In this document: piece after piece, positions 1-9,761 of the stretch
Layout: each line of letters starts with the position of its first letter
Position numbering within the stretch: position 1 is the stretch's first letter
Assembly (NCBI GenBank): GCA_030267965.1
Contig: BRYA01000204.1
Span: forward strand, 1-64,000
DNA: 64,000 bases
Direction: 5' to 3'
DNA from: Triparma columacea
Taxonomy: Eukaryota > Sar > Bolidophyceae > Parmales > Triparmaceae
Notes under the pieces: generated by a model
Told to the model about the DNA's origin: nothing
What the model saw: the letters and a program-made list of their open reading frames with translations, nothing else
Database searches by the model: none
Program-made: the position numbers and the translations under genes

Positions 1-140
1 CATTTACACCCTTTACACCCTTTACACCCTTTACACCCTTTACACCCTTTACACCCTTTACACCCTTTACACACTTTACACCCTTTACACCCTTTACACC
101 CTTTACACCCTTTACACTCTTTACACCCTTTACACACACA
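1..140. repeat. 9-bp tandem satellite (TTTACACCC)n
   Basis: About fifteen head-to-tail copies of TTTACACCC, with a few variants (ACACTTTACA, ACTCTTTACA) toward the right end. The other strand reads GGGTGTAAA, so it carries a GGG every nine bases and could fold as a G-quadruplex. The array runs off the left edge, so its full length is unknown. The common stramenopile/plant telomere unit is TTTAGGG; this unit differs. The C-rich strand does read 5' to 3' from the left end, as it would at a left chromosome end. I call it a satellite, possibly subtelomeric. Confidence 0.9.
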
Positions 141-760
141 TACTCTAACACACACTTTACCTTCACACACACCATTACATTTTACCTCCTCCTCTCTCCT
201 ACTCCCACTTCTATCTCTTCCAACTTCTCTCCACAACTACACTCACCTCTTTTTATTTATCTTCATACACATATACTACCTTTACACACAACTTTCCATC
301 TTATACCCTCCTCTCTTTTTCTTTTCCTTAACATCTCTTACTCCTCTCTTAAACTTCACTCACCCCTCTTTAATTCATCTTCATACACATCTACTACACT
401 TACACAAATTATTCCATCTTATACCCTCCTCTCCTCTACTTCTCCCTCCTTAAATCCTCTCTATCCTCTCCACAACTACACCAACTCTTTTTTTATTCCT
501 CCCCTTACACATCTACTTAACTTCCATTATACTCACAAACCACATTAACACTCCCACAACTCTTCAAAACTCCATACACTATTACTACACTTCCTCAATA
601 CTCACAAACCATTTCAACATTCCCACAATACATCTATTACACTTCCATTATACCCACATACCACTATAACTCTCCCTTAATACATCTACTACACCTCTAC
701 AATATTCCCTACAATAACAAATCAAATCAATTTCTCCTACAAATGTTGCTGCCCTATTAG
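1..760. other. Intergenic tract with no G on the + strand (1-744)
   Basis: After the satellite, the sequence stays confined to A, C and T; the first G on the + strand is at 745. The part from about 140 to 744 is not a perfect repeat but shuffles words such as CTACTACAC, CATACACAT, CCTCCTCTC and TTCCATTATAC. The tract lies immediately 3' of the large minus-strand gene that ends at 761, so in transcript sense it would be a C-free 3' flank. I see no coding frame, tRNA or mobile element in it. Confidence 0.9.
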
Positions 761-3700
761 CTACTCCCCATCCATATCTTCAAGCGGCACTACACTGCTT
801 ACTTTAGCCTTCCCACCTCCTACCTCTATTATATCTCCACCATCAGCGCCTCCAACACTTGCTCTCCTAATTCTTGCTCTCACAGCACCTGCTATACCAT
901 CCTGAGCTTCAGCATCAAAACTTGCTCTCCTACCACTCTCTCTGTTTCTAGCATCTCCTGCTCCTGGAATGTATTCAATTGGCACTCTTGCTCTCATTGC
1001 TTCATCAAACCACTCTGGCTTGTCCTCCTCCCATCTCTCCCAGTTTGCTATTACCCAAGCTTTTACTTCCTCTTCTATCGATTCCCAATGGTGCTTCGAG
1101 TTTTGGAATATTGAATCTGCCTTCAATGCATTGTCAGCTGAATCTTTAAATCGCTGTACTGTTAAATCTTTACCCCTTTGCAAGCTGTAGAAGGTGCCCA
1201 AGTATTTCCTTTTAATGCTCAAAAAAAATACTGCAAACCAAAATATAGTGAATGGTAAAACGAGTCCAACTACTGTCCATGCCAATTTGAGCTTCTCCTT
1301 TGCAACTTCTCCCATTTCGGCTATAATTATAGCTCCTGGAAGACTTCCCATTGTCAGAACAAATCCTAACATCCAATACATCCCTCCAACCTCATTCGGG
1401 TGCCTAAACTGCACAATTGATGTAAAGTCTGTCACAACTTTCACCAACACTCTGCAGACAATACTACTCACTATTTCTGCTTTGCCACCAACAGGCATCC
1501 AATACCAAAAGTCTTCTCTCAAGACCTTTACAAAGAAGTATAGACAAAGATCTACCACAGTATAGAGAGTTACCCAGAAGCCCCCAAGTAGCCCGAAGAC
1601 AACTATTGTCATGCACCTCAAAGCAAGCATACCTGCACTGAAGAGTGTCATAGATAAAAATATGATTGACCTTTTGGTGGGATTTGCAGGCACATACCCA
1701 TAGAATTCAGGCACTTGTTCTCTCTTCACTGGGTCAGTGTCAAAGTCATAACTAATGGTTGCAGATGCGAAGCCTGTTGTCAAAGCTGAAACTGCAAGTG
1801 AGATCCAAGCTGCAAATGAAACTTTTTGTTCACTTGTTGTAATTGCCATAAGTTGGATAATCACTCCAGGTATTGCTTCTGCAAACATCTCAACACATTT
1901 CATGAATGTCAACTCTGTCAGTGCATCTAGAGCTTGCCCTGCCTCTTGCTTTTCTCCCTTTGCAACCCTGTAAGCATCAACAGCAGGCTTAAACCCAATC
2001 AAAATAGGAAACCATTCTCTTAGCACTCTTGATAATCCCAACTTTCTATTTGATCCCCAGACAAAAAGCATCTGAAGCCAAATTGACGCTACCAAACTTG
2101 CCAGAGAAGCCTTAAAGTACCCATACTTCTCATCACTCCAGAACATGTATGTCACATACACATCAGTTAGCAGATCAGACATACTAGTAATAGCACCAAC
2201 AGTCACCCTCATCTTCAACCCCCAAGGAACTTCCTCCAACAGCTTGTAGCTAATTTTCTCAAGCATAGGTCTGAACCACTCAAACTCCTCATCAAGCTCC
2301 TGTAGAGCAGGGAAATTCAATATGAAGGCATCCACTGCAGCAACTGGCAGTGTATTTATAGCCAAACTCCTCGCTAGAGACTCACCAATCTCTCTTCCAT
2401 CATTTTCCACCAGCTCTACAGCCTTACCCTCTACCTTCCTCAACTTACACAGCTTGTTGTTGACAACAGCGCCAAGCATTGGTGTGACAAACGCGTACTT
2501 TTCTGCAGCCTGTCTCAAAATATAGTTGTTCGCCATAAATGACCTGACAGCTTCCTCCTTTGTCATTCCCTTCTTCCTGAAACTTAATGCAACCAACAGT
2601 TGCTCACCCAACAACTGTCCTATTTTGTTAAGATCTAAATCTACATAGTCTTGTGTAGTATCCTTCACAGTTTGTGAAGCAATCAGTGCGCCTCCATTGT
2701 CCAACCCAACACTTGCTCTCCTAATACTTGCTCCCAAAGCACCTACTAGACCACCCTCAGCTTCAGCATCAACACTTGCTCTCCTAACACTCTCTCTCCT
2801 TCTATATTCTTTAGTTGGAATGAATTCAACTGGTATTCTAGCTTTCCAGGCATTACTTAACCAAGATGGGTTCTCCTCATCCCATCTCTTCCAATTTGCC
2901 TCCACCCAGCTTCTCACTTCCTCTTTATTTGACTTCCAATGATGTCTTGAGTTGTTAAGTATTGCTTCAGCTTTTGAGTCTTCTATAATTGCCTCTTTGA
3001 AAAGTCTCACAGTGAAGTCTTTACCCCTTTCGAAACTGAAAAATGTCCCCCAGTACTTTCTTTCTATGCTCAAAAAGAAAACAATAAAGCATATCATAGT
3101 GCATAGCATGAAAACTGCAACGACTGTCCATGATAATGATATGCCGTTCTTACTCTCTACATCTCCTTCCTTACTTGCTAGAATTGTGGCCAATGGAAGA
3201 CTTCCCATCGTGAAAACAAATCCAAGCATCCAATACATACCTCCTAGCTCATAAGGATGTCTAAACTGCACAATTGATGTGAAGTCTGTGATGATCTTTA
3301 TAATCACTCTCATTAGAATGCTACTCACAATTTCTATATTTCCCCCCAATGGCATCCAGTACCAAAAGTCTCCCCTCAATATCTTCACAAGAATATAAAG
3401 ACCAAGGTCTGCTCCAATGTAGAGAAAGGCCCAACTACCTCCCATCAACCCAAGAAGAACTATTGTTGTACACCTTATGAGAAGCATCCCTGCAGTGAAC
3501 AGCAGCATGGACACAAATACCACTGTTCTTTTGCTTGCTTTTGCTGGTATGTACCCATAGAAGCCAGGCACTTGCTCTCTCTTCACTGGGTCAGTATCAA
3601 AATCATAACTTATTGTTGCAGAGGCAAAGCCTGTTGTAATAGCTGACACCGCAACTGAAAGCCATGCTGAAGTTCCAACGTCTTTGTCACTTGATGCTAT

Positions 3701-6700
3701 AGCCATAAGTTGGATAATCACTCCAGGGATGGCCTCAGCAAACATCTCGATGACTTTCATCATTGTCATTTCCATCATTGGGTCCAATGCAGTCCCAACC
3801 TCTTGTTTTGAACCAGTTGCTACCCTATAGGCATCAACAGCAGGCTTAAACCCAATCAAAATAGGAAACCACTCCCTTAGCACCCTCAACATCCCCAACT
3901 TCCTGTTCTGTGCCCAAACAGTAAGCATTTGTATCCCTATTGACACTGCCAAACTTGCCAAAGAAGTCTTGAAGTACCCATACTTCTCATCACTCCAAAA
4001 CATGTATGTCACATACACATCGGTCATCAAATCGACCATGCTTGTGGCAGCACCAAAAGTAACCCTTGCCTTTAAGCCTAATTTTGACTTCATGAATAGT
4101 TTCATAACTACCTCCTCAAGCATAGGCCTTAACCATGGTTGTTCATTCATGAATTCTTGCACTTCAGTGAATTGATGTGCCCACTCATCTACAGCATGAG
4201 CAGCAGACAAAGTAGTCAACATTGTTGCTGTCATTGCACTCCCTATCTCCCACCCCCTGGCTTCCTCCTCACTCTTAACTTCTCCCTCATTTGTCACTCT
4301 CCTTTTAAATTTGTTCATAACCACAGCATACAGCATAGTTCTCATGAAACCATGCTGCTCTGTAATCTCTCTCAGTGTCCTATTAGCAGCAATAAAGTCC
4401 TTTACAACCTCTACTTCATTGTCCCCGACTTTCCTTTTCTTCACTCTCTCCATCAGCTGCTCTCCAAACCTCCTCCCATCCTGCTCCCTTGCTTCAGTGC
4501 TCTTCAGAAGGTTGTCGAAGTAGTAAGCAGAATCAGTTGCCATGCTCAGGTGCTTAATTACACTCTGTTTGCTGGCAGCTTTCCCTAAACCCTTATGTCT
4601 AGTCATCATTTCAACGTCTGTCTTCATCTGGCCAGCCTCTGAGAACCTTACAGCTGTGAGATGCCCTTCTTGTTCAACTGTGATTACAAGTGTCTTGTTG
4701 TTAACTCTGTGAATCACGAGCTTGGATTCAACTCCACTATTAAGGCCCCAGAAGAATGCTGCAACTTCCTTGTGGGATGCTCTCACAGTTATTGAAGTCT
4801 TCCCCCAACCAATTCTCTTCTCTGCCTTTATCAATGTCTGCCCAGTCAAACCACTACTCATCTCTTGAGCTCCGTCAATCTCGTCGAAGTGACTTTGAAT
4901 CCCTTGTGCCCCCTCAATTGCAATCTCCTCAAACTTTGCAATGATCTGCTGTCTCTTGAAGGTGTCAATCTCTTTGCTCTTGTCAAACTTCTTCCTTAAA
5001 TCTGAAACTTGTGCAAGAAACCTTGGTGCAATCTTGTTCATGATGGAAGAGAAGAAGACACCACCAAGATCTACCTTTGTTGTAAAAGTCACTGATGTTT
5101 GTGGCACACCCCCAATAGGGTCAAGTGGCTCAAAGACCCACACTGTATGTATCTTCATTAAAACATTCCCAGCCTTAACTGGGTAGTCTTCATTAAGCTT
5201 CTCTGTGTCTGCTACATCAATAATAGTTTTGCCGTCCTGTTGTTTGAGCCAGCAAACTTTACTCCTACTGTCACGAGGAACAAGTCCTGGGAATCCAAGG
5301 TTCCTTGTTGTGATGTAGTAGAGAGTGTGGTTGTTTACAAACCTTGTCTTCAGTTGAGAAAAACCTGACTGTGAAGCCAATTTCTTCCAACCTCTACTGT
5401 GCAGGCTTGAGTACTCGTAGGCAGCGCACTCCTCTACACTAGCATCAACTACAGTTGTAGCTACCCCATTTACGATGCTCTCCCCATCAACATGAACTAG
5501 CTTCATCTTGACCCTCTCATCAGGACTCTTCAAATCATCAAAAGTCTTCCCCTCCTCACACTTCTCATAGAACTCCTTCCCCTTCCTGATTGCCGCCTTC
5601 TCCTCATCTGTATAATCTTGGTGTTCATTCTTGATGATGTTGGCAAGAGACGCTAATGCAGCTTTATCAACCTCATCATCTTTATTGAAAGATGTTCTTA
5701 ATTCAGCAACTGCACCCAGGGTGTTTGGTATCTTTTTGTCAACAAGAGATTTAGGTAAGTGGCCTGCTGCATCAGCATGTTGCAGTAGCTCAATCTTACA
5801 CTGAGGAACTCTACCAACATTTTCAATGTTAGTTGCGATAAATATGGCTCGTGTTGTTCCTCTTACGAATGTCCCAGCACTCCCACCATAATCAACCTCA
5901 TTTTTCAGAGGCCAGACAGCAACGGAAATGGATTTGTGTGTGTCCTTTCTCAATATTAGCTTGTTGACAAACTGTCGATTGCTGATGAACTTTGGGAATT
6001 TCTTCACGGTCGCAACCACTTTCTCGTTGGGTTTACCCTTGTATGTTTGTATCTCTAGTCTAGCCAGATTCCCTTCCTCCCTGTCAACAGCCATCCTCTC
6101 CCTGCTGCAGAACTCAAAGTACCAAGCAGTGGCTTCTTCTGCAGTACAGTCTGCTTCACAAAGAGCTCTACCAAGTGCAATGCCCTTCTCTCCCTTCAAC
6201 TGTTGTCTATATTTGATCTCCATCTTCACTCCCTCATAAGGTGACTTGAGAGGCCCCCACCCTTCTTCATCCTCCCCACCAAAGAGCTTCTTCAACTCCC
6301 CAAATACCTTCTTCTGGTCCTCCTCCAACTCAACACCCTCCCTCATCCTCTCCACCAAGGCCCCCCTGACCTCAGCATCAACTTCCTTCCCGTTCCTCCT
6401 GAAGTTCTCCTGCAACCTGTTAGCCTCAATAAGCTCATTCTTTGCAAGGTAGTCAATTGCTTTGTCGACCACTGCCTTTTGAAGAAGGCCACTAAATTTC
6501 AGATCAACTGTTTGAATGCGTGTCACTCTACAGACATTTGGGGCAATCCCATTGAAGAAGTAGACACCTGTACTCTCTGCTAGCACAAATCCTTCCTTAC
6601 TGAGGTCCTTGAAGCCTCCTCCAGGGTACTCTGTCAGAGGCACAAAACCTAACAAGTATGAAGTCTGGCCATTCTCAAGTTTGACTTCCTTCCATACAAA

Positions 6701-7978
6701 CCAATTCTCAAACAGTCTATCTTTAGCTGGTCTAGGTAGAGCAATGCCAACGTGATAATGGTAGCTGCGACTTCCTCCAACATTTTTTCTTATAAGTCTT
6801 GCCAAGTCGCCTTCTCTTTCTTTGTGCCTTTTTGAGTGTTGGTAAGAGTCTCTTTCATATATTTCAGCCAGCATACCCTCTGCTGACTTGTCCACAGTGA
6901 CCCCAAAGGCTGCCCACACATTGTCCCCCACTCTCCACAGGAACTTGTCAATACCCTCCTTCAGTGTCCCCTTGACTCTCTTTCCCTTTGTGTGAAGTCC
7001 CTTCTCTAGACTCCCAACCGTCTCCAACATTGCCTCCTCCTCTATTGTCAGAGGCGGTGCCCTTGGCATGACCTCCTCGACAAAGTGTCTTTTCCTCCTC
7101 TCATCAATGACGCCAGGCTGTCTGAACTCATCCATGGCTTCATTGAGAATTCCCTTCAATGAGGTATAGGCAGACTTGGTGTCGCTTTTCCCATCAATTA
7201 TGAAACTAGTGCGCGCCCTTATCAAACTAGGGCGCGCACTTATGAAACTAGGGCCGGCACTTATGATACGAGGGCGCGCACTCTTTGAGCTTTTGATTGT
7301 GCGAACATCAGCTTCTGATTTCATCTCTCTTGCTCTCTCCTCTGCCTTAAGAGTTCCCACCATGCTGACTGCAGTTTGTCCAAACTCAAAGTCAGTGAAG
7401 CTGAGCTTGCCCTTAATGACACCTCGCTTGACAGTCTTGGTATTTGTTAAAGCTAGAATCTCGACAAGCTTTGCAGTTGCCTCCTCAGAAAGATCGTCCT
7501 CATCAAGGGGTGCCAACTCCATAATGTTCGTCGATTTGTCAGGAGAAACGACTTTGACGTCGAGGAGAAATTCGACAAACTTATTCCTGCTGCCGTAGTG
7601 CTGCCAACAGACGAGTCTGTGAACGACTCCTTCCTTTTCATCATACTCCTGGAGGGTCTTCCTTCGGAACTTGCCCTGCTCACAATCGGTGAGGAGAAAG
7701 TCAATGATCTTGTGGCGCTCGTCATGGAAGACACCGGCGAGCTCCATAACCTTCACATCGACGCCGGTAGAGTTGTCGATGAGGCCTTCAACGGCTCCTC
7801 GGTCATCCAGAAGCTTGACGAGTTTACCTTGCTCGAGACCAAGAGCTGCATAATCGATATCTACGGTGCCATGAATTGCGGAGGGTGTGCGATTGCGGCC
7901 TGAGGAGGATTCGAAGGCAACGTTGGTCTTGCCAGCATCATTCGCGACTCCCGCATCTGCTTCAACCTCGCCCTCCAT
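761..7978 (-). CDS. Giant START-domain / duplicated multi-pass membrane protein
   Basis: Single uninterrupted frame of 2405 residues starting at the ATG at 7978. The N-terminal half (about residues 340-1230) holds three or more diverged START-like lipid-binding modules, each followed by a charged helical linker. The C-terminal half holds two copies (about 1260-1780 and 1830-2340) of a multi-pass membrane module. Each copy contains the block TDVYVTYMFWSDEKYGYFK, an EAIPGVIIQL helix and FRHPxExGGMYWMLGF. The copies are similar enough to be an internal duplication. The layout of the module (acidic TD in helix 1, E.IP..IQ later) recalls XK-related scramblases, but that is a guess. RRAS[VF] motifs after each membrane module (RRASVDAEAE, RRASFDAEAQ) look like basophilic kinase sites. 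Likely role: membrane lipid sensing or transfer (inference). It is odd among its neighbours in having no introns over 7.2 kb. Confidence 0.8.
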   Translation of the reverse strand: MEGEVEADAGVANDAGKTNVAFESSSGRNRTPSAIHGTVDIDYAALGLEQGKLVKLLDDRGAVEGLIDNSTGVDVKVMELAGVFHDERHKIIDFLLTDCEQGKFRRKTLQEYDEKEGVVHRLVCWQHYGSRNKFVEFLLDVKVVSPDKSTNIMELAPLDEDDLSEEATAKLVEILALTNTKTVKRGVIKGKLSFTDFEFGQTAVSMVGTLKAEERAREMKSEADVRTIKSSKSARPRIISAGPSFISARPSLIRARTSFIIDGKSDTKSAYTSLKGILNEAMDEFRQPGVIDERRKRHFVEEVMPRAPPLTIEEEAMLETVGSLEKGLHTKGKRVKGTLKEGIDKFLWRVGDNVWAAFGVTVDKSAEGMLAEIYERDSYQHSKRHKEREGDLARLIRKNVGGSRSYHYHVGIALPRPAKDRLFENWFVWKEVKLENGQTSYLLGFVPLTEYPGGGFKDLSKEGFVLAESTGVYFFNGIAPNVCRVTRIQTVDLKFSGLLQKAVVDKAIDYLAKNELIEANRLQENFRRNGKEVDAEVRGALVERMREGVELEEDQKKVFGELKKLFGGEDEEGWGPLKSPYEGVKMEIKYRQQLKGEKGIALGRALCEADCTAEEATAWYFEFCSRERMAVDREEGNLARLEIQTYKGKPNEKVVATVKKFPKFISNRQFVNKLILRKDTHKSISVAVWPLKNEVDYGGSAGTFVRGTTRAIFIATNIENVGRVPQCKIELLQHADAAGHLPKSLVDKKIPNTLGAVAELRTSFNKDDEVDKAALASLANIIKNEHQDYTDEEKAAIRKGKEFYEKCEEGKTFDDLKSPDERVKMKLVHVDGESIVNGVATTVVDASVEECAAYEYSSLHSRGWKKLASQSGFSQLKTRFVNNHTLYYITTRNLGFPGLVPRDSRSKVCWLKQQDGKTIIDVADTEKLNEDYPVKAGNVLMKIHTVWVFEPLDPIGGVPQTSVTFTTKVDLGGVFFSSIMNKIAPRFLAQVSDLRKKFDKSKEIDTFKRQQIIAKFEEIAIEGAQGIQSHFDEIDGAQEMSSGLTGQTLIKAEKRIGWGKTSITVRASHKEVAAFFWGLNSGVESKLVIHRVNNKTLVITVEQEGHLTAVRFSEAGQMKTDVEMMTRHKGLGKAASKQSVIKHLSMATDSAYYFDNLLKSTEAREQDGRRFGEQLMERVKKRKVGDNEVEVVKDFIAANRTLREITEQHGFMRTMLYAVVMNKFKRRVTNEGEVKSEEEARGWEIGSAMTATMLTTLSAAHAVDEWAHQFTEVQEFMNEQPWLRPMLEEVVMKLFMKSKLGLKARVTFGAATSMVDLMTDVYVTYMFWSDEKYGYFKTSLASLAVSIGIQMLTVWAQNRKLGMLRVLREWFPILIGFKPAVDAYRVATGSKQEVGTALDPMMEMTMMKVIEMFAEAIPGVIIQLMAIASSDKDVGTSAWLSVAVSAITTGFASATISYDFDTDPVKREQVPGFYGYIPAKASKRTVVFVSMLLFTAGMLLIRCTTIVLLGLMGGSWAFLYIGADLGLYILVKILRGDFWYWMPLGGNIEIVSSILMRVIIKIITDFTSIVQFRHPYELGGMYWMLGFVFTMGSLPLATILASKEGDVESKNGISLSWTVVAVFMLCTMICFIVFFLSIERKYWGTFFSFERGKDFTVRLFKEAIIEDSKAEAILNNSRHHWKSNKEEVRSWVEANWKRWDEENPSWLSNAWKARIPVEFIPTKEYRRRESVRRASVDAEAEGGLVGALGASIRRASVGLDNGGALIASQTVKDTTQDYVDLDLNKIGQLLGEQLLVALSFRKKGMTKEEAVRSFMANNYILRQAAEKYAFVTPMLGAVVNNKLCKLRKVEGKAVELVENDGREIGESLARSLAINTLPVAAVDAFILNFPALQELDEEFEWFRPMLEKISYKLLEEVPWGLKMRVTVGAITSMSDLLTDVYVTYMFWSDEKYGYFKASLASLVASIWLQMLFVWGSNRKLGLSRVLREWFPILIGFKPAVDAYRVAKGEKQEAGQALDALTELTFMKCVEMFAEAIPGVIIQLMAITTSEQKVSFAAWISLAVSALTTGFASATISYDFDTDPVKREQVPEFYGYVPANPTKRSIIFLSMTLFSAGMLALRCMTIVVFGLLGGFWVTLYTVVDLCLYFFVKVLREDFWYWMPVGGKAEIVSSIVCRVLVKVVTDFTSIVQFRHPNEVGGMYWMLGFVLTMGSLPGAIIIAEMGEVAKEKLKLAWTVVGLVLPFTIFWFAVFFLSIKRKYLGTFYSLQRGKDLTVQRFKDSADNALKADSIFQNSKHHWESIEEEVKAWVIANWERWEEDKPEWFDEAMRARVPIEYIPGAGDARNRESGRRASFDAEAQDGIAGAVRARIRRASVGGADGGDIIEVGGGKAKVSSVVPLEDMDGE
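7195..7290 (-). repeat. 21-bp in-frame tandem repeat (7-residue unit)
   Basis: Four imperfect copies of a 21-bp unit containing GGGCGCGCACTTATGAAACT lie inside the giant START gene. They encode a seven-residue unit of the form SARPSFI near residue 230-260. The GCGCGC core stands out against the GC-moderate surroundings. The unit length keeps the frame. The stretch is probably a flexible basic linker between the N-terminal region and the first START module. Confidence 0.8.
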
Positions 7979-8591
7979 GACGATCTTGATTGGGTGCTGA
8001 AAATCATGCGTTCAAGATCAACGCGCGTTAAAAAAAGGTGGCGGAGCGGCGTTATTAGGTGTGAGTAGAGATATCATAAAACGGCGTATTCGTTAAGTGA
8101 GCGTATTATATTTTCCAAAATCACCCATTCCAAAGCCCAGACAGACAACAGAGAGTGGGGCTGACGGGATTTCCTCCTCGGAACTCCTCCACCTGCTCTC
8201 TTAAGGTTTTCCCATCCGTGACCGCTTCTCCTCTACTCTCCCCCCCCTCCACCGATCACCCGCCCTCCCAGCTTACCTCTTCACCACACGTCCCGTAGCC
8301 CCACTCCTCCAAGGGTCCCAAGAAGTTGTTGGTAAGGCCGCCTCGGGATGTTTTAGTTTTTAAATCCCTTGTCACCGTCTTTCGTCAATTTGATTGTGTT
8401 GGGAGGGTTGTTCTTTTCGTTATTAGTGTCGCTAAATAGTCGATAATCTCTCTTCACAGCGGCAATATTAGCCAAGGCATTGTGCAAATCCTCCCAAATT
8501 CTCCACAAACAACACTGCTTTGAATTTCTGCCTTTTTTCATCAATATCTCGTCAATCGTCGCCCATTGTCATTCATACTGTGTTGTTTAGG
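7979..8591. promoter_or_regulatory. Divergent intergenic region (giant START gene / cyclophilin)
   Basis: 613 bp between two outward-facing start codons (7978 on -, 8592 on +), so both promoters and 5' leaders must lie here. Beside the START gene it contains CAACGCGCGTTAAAA, a short palindromic GCGCGC-type site. A C/T-rich stretch follows at about 8170-8330. A 63-codon minus-strand frame (8353-8544) has no recognisable features and is not called. No TATA box is evident. Confidence 0.5.
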
Positions 8592-9730
8592 ATGTTGTGT
8601 CTTCTCAAATCCCCATCCTTAGTTCTAGTGGCAACCATCAGCCTCCTTTCATTTCTCCCCCTGACTCGAGCCCTTTCCTCCTTCCCAATTATTACAAGAA
8701 GGGCTATTATTTTGTCCATCCCGCTTCTTCCTGCTGCTTCAATAGCTTATGAGACAGTAGATACCCGGGGAGATGCATCACTTGTGTCGCAAGGGGGGGT
8801 GTCTCCTGCTCGTCCAAGTCCCCGAGATACCCAGAGAGATGCATCACTTGTGTCTCAAGGGGGGGTGTCTCCTGCTCCCCGAATCACGGCAAAGGTTAGA
8901 TTTAATGTCCGAATCGCCAGAGGGGACGGCACGTTTGCGACCCGTGACGATGATGCTGATCCTGTTTATAGAAGTTCTTTAGTGTTCGGTCTGTATGGTG
9001 ATAATGCTCCCGTATCAGTGGAGCAGTTCCTATCCTACATTGACCCCGCACAGTTCACAGTTCCCTCCTTTGCGTCGTCCCTCTTCTCTGCAGTCACGCC
9101 TGAGGATGGGCTGCTCGTGGGAGGGAAAATCAAGGGCCTTGAATCGACAGTTTTCAACAACCAAAGGTGAGAGAGGCATGGAAGGATTGGAGCTGCTCTT
9201 GCCGGGTGTCGCACTCACACGAACCCCCCCCCCCCCCAGTGTCTTGCAGTACGGTGGGAAAATCTTGCCCTCCAAGCTTTGGCTGAATCCGTCGGATCTG
9301 TCTCGACTTCCGCATGATCGCGGTTGCCTCCTCACTCACCGCGACCTTGAGGTCGAGCCTAGATTCGGGATTACGACGAAGGCCGCAAAGGCTTTGGATT
9401 CAACTCACACAGTGTTTGGGGAGGTTTTGGAGGGCGAGGAGTTTATTCGACGCTGTGAGTTTCTTCCGACGTACTCTGTCAGCACTTCCACTAGCGAGGA
9501 GCCTGGTTCTCTCGCCGCTGAAATCTTCACCCAGCAGAAGGTGAGAATGGGGAAGAGGTTGAAGGGGAGAAAAAGCCCATACTAACAAACTAACACTTCG
9601 CGATTCGCTACGCTCGTTGAAGAATTTGTTTCGGAATGTCGCGAAGAGCATTGGAGACGACCGAATTGATAAGCTGTATGAGGGAAAGTTACTTCGCAAG
9701 GTCGATGTGTCCTCAGTTGAATTATTATAG
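8592..9730 (+). CDS. Thylakoid-lumen cyclophilin-type peptidyl-prolyl isomerase
   Basis: Exons 8592-9166, 9240-9540 and 9623-9730 join in phase to give 327 residues. The first AUG codon of the frame begins MLCLLKSPSLVLVATISLL, a good ER signal peptide. A short transit-like stretch follows, then TRRAIILSIPLLPAASIA, which has the twin arginine, hydrophobic core and A-x-A-type end of a Tat thylakoid-lumen signal. The mature part has the cyclophilin fold landmarks LVFGLYGDNAPVSVEQFL, GLLVGGKI and FGEVLEGEEFIRR, so it should assist proline isomerisation or thylakoid complex assembly. It lacks the classical H-F-H-R active-site set that I can see, like several lumenal cyclophilins, so catalysis is uncertain. 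Just after the leader a 66-bp unit is directly repeated (from 8771 and 8837), giving DASLVSQGGVSPA twice. Intron 1 ends in a long poly-C run; intron 2 ends in a TACTAAC/TTCGC-type tail. Confidence 0.82.
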
Positions 9731-9761
9731 CGCTTTAAATCAAAATAGTATTTTCTTGGTT

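Noticed and set aside
1..140. True telomere
   Set aside because: The unit is not TTTAGGG and there is no evidence that the window begins at a chromosome end; kept only as a hypothesis in the findings.
8353..8544. 63-codon minus-strand frame
   Set aside because: No motif or splice context; it sits in a divergent promoter region. Too weak to call.
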